From the NCBI GenBank assembly GCA_963457535.1, contig OY734803.1, positions 1,426,001-1,490,000 on the forward strand: DNA of 64,000 bases, given 5' to 3'. Below are positions 60,531-64,000 of this stretch, piece by piece (within the stretch, counting starts at the first letter, position 1; each line of letters opens with the position of its first letter). Under the pieces are notes generated by a model. That model did not search any database. It saw nothing but the letters and a program-made list of their open reading frames with translations, and had not been told where the DNA came from. The translations under genes and the position numbers were made by a program. This stretch comes from JAHRAW01 sp028066695 (GTDB taxonomy: Bacteria > Pseudomonadota > Gammaproteobacteria > Arenicellales > Poriferihabitantaceae).

Positions 60531-61106
60531 ATGGCAAAACTCCAAATCCTGCAGTACCCCGACCCCCGCCTGCGGCAGGTGGCGCGGGCGGTGGACGAGT
60601 TTGACGCCGACCTGGCGCAACTGGTCGCGGACATGGCGGAGACCATGTATGCTGCCGAGGGCGTCGGGCTGGCGGCGGTGCAGGTCAATGTGCCGAAGCG
60701 CGTGGTGGTGATGGATTTGTCGCCGGAGCGCGACGCGCTGCAAGTGTTCATCAACCCGGAACTTTCCGCGCGTGAGGGCAAGGTGGAATCCGAAGAGGGT
60801 TGCCTGTCGGTGCCGGGCGTTACCGGCGTGGTGGAGCGCGCCGAGCGCGTCAAGATTCGCGCGCGCGATGTGCGCGGCGAACCCTTTGAAACCGACGCGG
60901 ACGAATTGCTGGCGATTTGCATTCAGCACGAAATAGACCACTTGGACGGCAAGGTGTTCGTGGATTACCTGTCGCGGATGAAACAGTCGCGGATTCGCAA
61001 GCGGCTGCAGAAGGAACTTCTGGAAGCGAAAACCGCGCCGCGCGGCAGGCCGGCGCCGCGCGCGCCCGCCCACTCCGCCGACGCGCGCGACATCGCGGCT
61101 CTTTGA
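60531..61106 (+). CDS. def: Peptide deformylase
   Basis: 191 residues; removes the formyl group from nascent N-termini. Motif 1 GVGLAAVQV (usually GxGLAAxQ), motif 2 EEGCLSVPG (metal Cys), motif 3 CIQHEIDHLDGKVF (metal His pair and catalytic Glu). Extra Arg/Pro/Ala-rich tail of ~20 residues. TATAAT at 60495-60500 upstream. Followed by fmt. Confidence 0.96.
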   Translation: MAKLQILQYPDPRLRQVARAVDEFDADLAQLVADMAETMYAAEGVGLAAVQVNVPKRVVVMDLSPERDALQVFINPELSAREGKVESEEGCLSVPGVTGVVERAERVKIRARDVRGEPFETDADELLAICIQHEIDHLDGKVFVDYLSRMKQSRIRKRLQKELLEAKTAPRGRPAPRAPAHSADARDIAAL

Positions 61107-61122
61107 CGCGCGGACTTGCGCG

Positions 61123-62079
61123 GTGCGCGTGGTGTTTGCAGGCACGCCGGCGTTTGCGCTGCCGGCGTTGAAGGCGTTGCTGGCGGCGCGCGGGGTGGAA
61201 CTCGCCGGCGTTTTCACGCAGCCGCCGCGCCCGGCCGGACGCGGACGCGCGCCGCGCGCGAGCGCGGTCGCGGAGTTTCTCGGGGAGTCAAACAACGCTC
61301 CCTCTGCAAAAATTTTTCAGCCGGAGCATTTCAACGCGGACGCGCAAAACGAATTGCGCCGGTTGCGCCCGGACTTGCTGGTGGTGGTCGCTTACGGTTT
61401 ATTGCTGCCGGCCGCGGCGCTCGCCATTCCAAAACTTGGCGGCGTCAATGTGCATGCGTCGCTTCTTCCGAGGTGGCGCGGCGCGGCGCCGGCGGAGCGC
61501 GCGATTGAAGCCGGAGACGCGGTCAGCGGCGTGAGTCTGATGCAAATGGACGCGGGCCTGGACACCGGCGCGGTGCTGGCGCGCGCGCGCGCGCCGATTT
61601 CGGCCGAGGACACCGGCGGAAGTTTGCGCGACAAACTGGCGCGCGCCGGCGCGGCGCTGCTCGCCGGCAACCTTGCCGCGCTCGCAAAAAAAGAATTGCC
61701 GGCGCGCGCGCAGGACGAACGCGCCGCCACCTACGCGCGCAAATTGCAGCCGGGCGAAGCCGGCATTGACTGGCGGCAGGACGCGGCGCAACTGGCGCGG
61801 CGGGTGCGCGCGTTTAACCCGTGGCCGGTCGCGCACGCCGAATTGCAGGGCGCGCGCCTGCGCGTGCTGCGCGCGGCGGCGAATGGCGCCGATGACAAAA
61901 CCGGCGCGCCCGGCGAAATTCTGCGCGCCGACCGCGACGGCATCGCGGTCGCCACCGGAGACGGCGCGCTATTGCTGCGCGAACTGCAAAAACCGGGCGG
62001 CAAACCGATGCCGGCGGCCGCGCTGTTGAACGGCATGCGCATCACGCGCGGCATGCGTTTTGCTTGCGCGCGCGCATGA
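61123..62079 (+). CDS. fmt: Methionyl-tRNA formyltransferase
   Basis: 318 residues. Folate-binding and catalytic segment GGVNVHASLLPRWRGAAP, MQMDAGLDTGAVL, and C-terminal OB-like domain. FAGTPAFALPALKALL is the typical N-terminus. GTG start at 61123. Formylates initiator Met-tRNA; pairs functionally with def just upstream. Confidence 0.95.
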   Translation: MRVVFAGTPAFALPALKALLAARGVELAGVFTQPPRPAGRGRAPRASAVAEFLGESNNAPSAKIFQPEHFNADAQNELRRLRPDLLVVVAYGLLLPAAALAIPKLGGVNVHASLLPRWRGAAPAERAIEAGDAVSGVSLMQMDAGLDTGAVLARARAPISAEDTGGSLRDKLARAGAALLAGNLAALAKKELPARAQDERAATYARKLQPGEAGIDWRQDAAQLARRVRAFNPWPVAHAELQGARLRVLRAAANGADDKTGAPGEILRADRDGIAVATGDGALLLRELQKPGGKPMPAAALLNGMRITRGMRFACARA

Positions 62080-63401
62080 ACATGAACGCGCATCTTGCGG
62101 CGGCGCGCGCGGTAATGGAAGTGGTGGACCGCGGCCGCTCATTGGAGGCCGCGCTTGCTACGCAAACGGCCGGGCGGCGCGCCTGGCTGCGCGAAGTGGC
62201 GGCCGGCGGCTGCCGCCACTACCACCGTTTTGACGCGATGCTCGCGCAACTGATGAAAACGCCGCTGAAAAGCCGCGACCGCGCCGTGCATTTTTTGCTG
62301 GTCAACGCCTGCCACCAAATTGAACACATGCGCGTCCCCGACCACGCCGCGCTCAGCGAAAGCGTGGAAGCGGTCAAGGGCACGCGCTTTGACTGGGCCG
62401 GCGGGTTGATCAACGCGGTGCTGCGGAATTTTTTACGCGCGCGCGAGAGTTTGCACGGCGGCCTCGGCGCGGCCGCGCGCGCCGCGTTTCCGGATTGGCT
62501 GCACCATGAAATCCGCATGCACTGGCCGGAACAATGCGGCGACATTTTTGCGGCGAGCAATTGCAAGCCGCCGCTGACCCTGCGCGTCAACCGCCTGAAA
62601 ACCGGGCGCGACGAATATCTCGGCATGCTCGCGCGCGCCGGCGTCGGCGCCGCGCCGACCGCCGACAGCGCGGTCGGGGTGACGCTGGACGCGCCGCTGC
62701 CGGCCGAAGAAATTCCGGGCTTCGCCGCGGGCCTCGCTTCGGTGCAGGACGAGGCGGCGCAACTGGTCGCGCCGGCCGCGGCGCCCGAGTTGCGCGCCGG
62801 CGGGCGCGTACTGGACGGCTGCGCCGCGCCCGGCGGCAAAACTTGTTTGTTGCTGGAGGCGCAGCCGCAACTGCGCGTTACCGCGGTGGATTTGCCGGAG
62901 CGCATCGGCGCGGTGGAGCAAAACCTCGCGCGCCTCGGACTTTCCGCCGAAGTGGTCGCCGCCGATTTGCGCGAAGACGCGCGCGCCGGCTGGGCGCGCG
63001 GGCGAAGTTTTGACCTGGCGATTGTGGATGCGCCGTGCAGCGGCAGCGGCGTCATCCGCCGCCACCCCGACATCAAGCACCGCCGCCGCGCCGCCGACAT
63101 CGCGCGCTTCGCCGAGCAGCAGTCGCAACTGCTGGCGCGCGCCTGGGAATTGCTCGCCGACGGCGCGTCGCTTTTGTATGTAACCTGCTCCATTCTGCCG
63201 GCCGAAAACGACGCGGTAATCGCCGGATTCGTCGCCGCGCATTCCGCCGCGCGCGCCGAACGGCCGGCCGCGCCGCATGGCATTGAAACCGAATTCGGCG
63301 TGCAGCGCCTGCCCGGCGTGCATGCCGGCGACGGGTTTTATTACTGCCGCCTGAAAAAAACCTCCCCGAAAACCTCCGCGAAAAACTCCGCGCGAAAATG
63401 A
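62076..63401 (+). CDS. rsmB: 16S rRNA (cytosine-967-C5)-methyltransferase RsmB
   Basis: 441 residues: N-terminal NusB-like domain (RDRAVHFLLVNACHQIEHMRVPDHAALSESVEAVK), AdoMet site LDGCAAPGGKTCLLLE, catalytic motifs DAPCSGSGVIRRHPDIK and YVTCSILPAEND. ATG 62076 overlaps the fmt stop by ATGA. The last ~15 residues (TSPKTSAKNSARK) come from mini-repeat DNA. Confidence 0.95.
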   Translation: MNMNAHLAAARAVMEVVDRGRSLEAALATQTAGRRAWLREVAAGGCRHYHRFDAMLAQLMKTPLKSRDRAVHFLLVNACHQIEHMRVPDHAALSESVEAVKGTRFDWAGGLINAVLRNFLRARESLHGGLGAAARAAFPDWLHHEIRMHWPEQCGDIFAASNCKPPLTLRVNRLKTGRDEYLGMLARAGVGAAPTADSAVGVTLDAPLPAEEIPGFAAGLASVQDEAAQLVAPAAAPELRAGGRVLDGCAAPGGKTCLLLEAQPQLRVTAVDLPERIGAVEQNLARLGLSAEVVAADLREDARAGWARGRSFDLAIVDAPCSGSGVIRRHPDIKHRRRAADIARFAEQQSQLLARAWELLADGASLLYVTCSILPAENDAVIAGFVAAHSAARAERPAAPHGIETEFGVQRLPGVHAGDGFYYCRLKKTSPKTSAKNSARK

Positions 63402-64000
63402 AAATCATCATCCTCGGCGCCGGCAAGGTCGGCGCATCGGCCGCGGAAAGTTTGTCGCGCGAAGAGCACGACATCACGCTGGTGGACCGCGACCCGGGCG
63501 CGCTGAACGCGCTGCAGGACCGGCTGGACATTCGCGTGGTGGAGGGGCACGCCTCGTCGCCGGAGGTGTTGCGCCGCGCCGGCGCGGAGGATGTGGACCT
63601 GATGCTCGCGGTGACCGACAGCGACGAAGTCAACATGATCGCCTGCCAGGTCGCGCACGCGCTGTTCAACACGCCGACCAAGATCGCGCGCGTCCGCTCG
63701 GCCGACTACCTCGCGCATCAGGGGCTGTTTTGCCGCGAGGAAATTCCGATTGATGTGATCATCAGCCCCGAGCAGGTGGTCACCGAGCAAATCCACCGGC
63801 TGATAGAACACCCCGGCGCGCTGCAGGTGATTGATTTCGCCGGCGGAAAAATCCGGCTGGTCGGGCTGCGCGCCTACCACGGCGGCGCACTGGTCGGCCA
63901 CGAATTGCGCGAACTGGAGGACCACCTGCCGACGGTGAACACGCGCGTCGCCGCGATCTACCGCCGCGACAGCGGCATCATCCCGACCGGCAAGACCGTG
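63398..64000 (+). CDS. trkA: Trk potassium transporter regulatory subunit TrkA (3' end outside window)
   Basis: 201 codons are visible. KIIILGAGKVGASAAESL is the RCK-type NAD-binding start, followed by LVDRD (acidic ribose-binding end) and a domain matching TrkA_N; a TrkA_C-like part follows. The frame is still open at the last base. Overlaps rsmB by ATGA, a normal def-fmt-rsmB-trkA layout. Confidence 0.94.
   Translation, partial: MKIIILGAGKVGASAAESLSREEHDITLVDRDPGALNALQDRLDIRVVEGHASSPEVLRRAGAEDVDLMLAVTDSDEVNMIACQVAHALFNTPTKIARVRSADYLAHQGLFCREEIPIDVIISPEQVVTEQIHRLIEHPGALQVIDFAGGKIRLVGLRAYHGGALVGHELRELEDHLPTVNTRVAAIYRRDSGIIPTGKTV

Overview
This 64 kb window is a stretch of GC-rich bacterial chromosome, densely packed with genes on both strands. 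Many neighbours are joined by 4-nt ATGA or GTGA stop/start overlaps. The gene content points to a gammaproteobacterium: miaB-phoH-ybeY-lnt; nadK-recN-bamE; rpoD/dnaG; leuS-lptE-holA-proA; engB divergent from a cytochrome c4; the yciO-trpS-scpA-scpB-rluB run; psd-pssA-leuA; def-fmt-rsmB-trkA; plus secB, yajQ and a class III RpoD. I cannot name the species. It is probably an uncultured, possibly host-associated, lineage; that is inference only.

Layout. 1-1414: end of a surface-polysaccharide locus (GT28-like glycosyltransferase, polysaccharide-deacetylase-like protein). 1573-10871: miaB, ybeZ, ybeY, lnt, bioY, acnB, a foreign-looking zinc-ribbon membrane protein, mdh. 10876-15380 (minus strand): the standout locus, described below. 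15527-25031: secB, yajQ, bamE-GNAT-recN-nadK, cytochrome b561, rpoD, dnaG. 25106-31596: leuS, lptE, a two-gene islet of unlike composition, holA, proA. 31718-41763: engB, cytochrome c4, folD, fabD, a homocysteine methyltransferase, ybdK, a thioesterase, cytochrome c5, an enoyl-CoA hydratase, leuB, a lactate-permease-like transporter. 41760-49532 (minus): diaminopropionate lyase, M24 hydrolase, rluB, scpB, scpA, trpS, yciO, pcnB. 49634-51941: tRNA-Glu(CTC), a NYN-domain protein, a DUF3047-like protein, a family 4 uracil-DNA glycosylase. 51966-56616 (minus): leuA with a leucine-rich leader peptide, pssA, psd, glycerate kinase. 56933-64000: a secreted Calx-beta/Fn3/dockerin-like protein, a DNA methyltransferase fused to an Mrr-like nuclease domain, def, fmt, rsmB, trkA (cut by the window end).

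The most exciting system is a bacterial collagen with what looks like its own animal-type modification pathway. Behind a good sigma-70 promoter, four minus-strand genes encode: (1) a collagen-like (Gly-X-Y) passenger on a YadA-type trimeric autotransporter anchor; (2) a stand-alone 2-oxoglutarate/Fe(II) dioxygenase resembling the catalytic domain of procollagen lysyl hydroxylase (PLOD); (3) a fusion of a GT25 (collagen galactosyltransferase-like) domain to a PLOD/LH3-type glucosyltransferase domain; and (4) a second, prolyl-4-hydroxylase-like dioxygenase. All eight lysines of the collagen stretch are in the Y position, the animal lysyl hydroxylase site. The set could in principle make hydroxylysine, Gal-Hyl and Glc-Gal-Hyl, and hydroxyproline, on a surface collagen. 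The promoter contains a 19-nt twin TTGACA element that recurs identically in front of leuA.

A second theme is a degenerate mini-repeat (T-tracts alternating with CGCGG-like cores). It fills many intergenic gaps and has expanded in frame inside recN, rpoD, the collagen glycosyltransferase and other genes.
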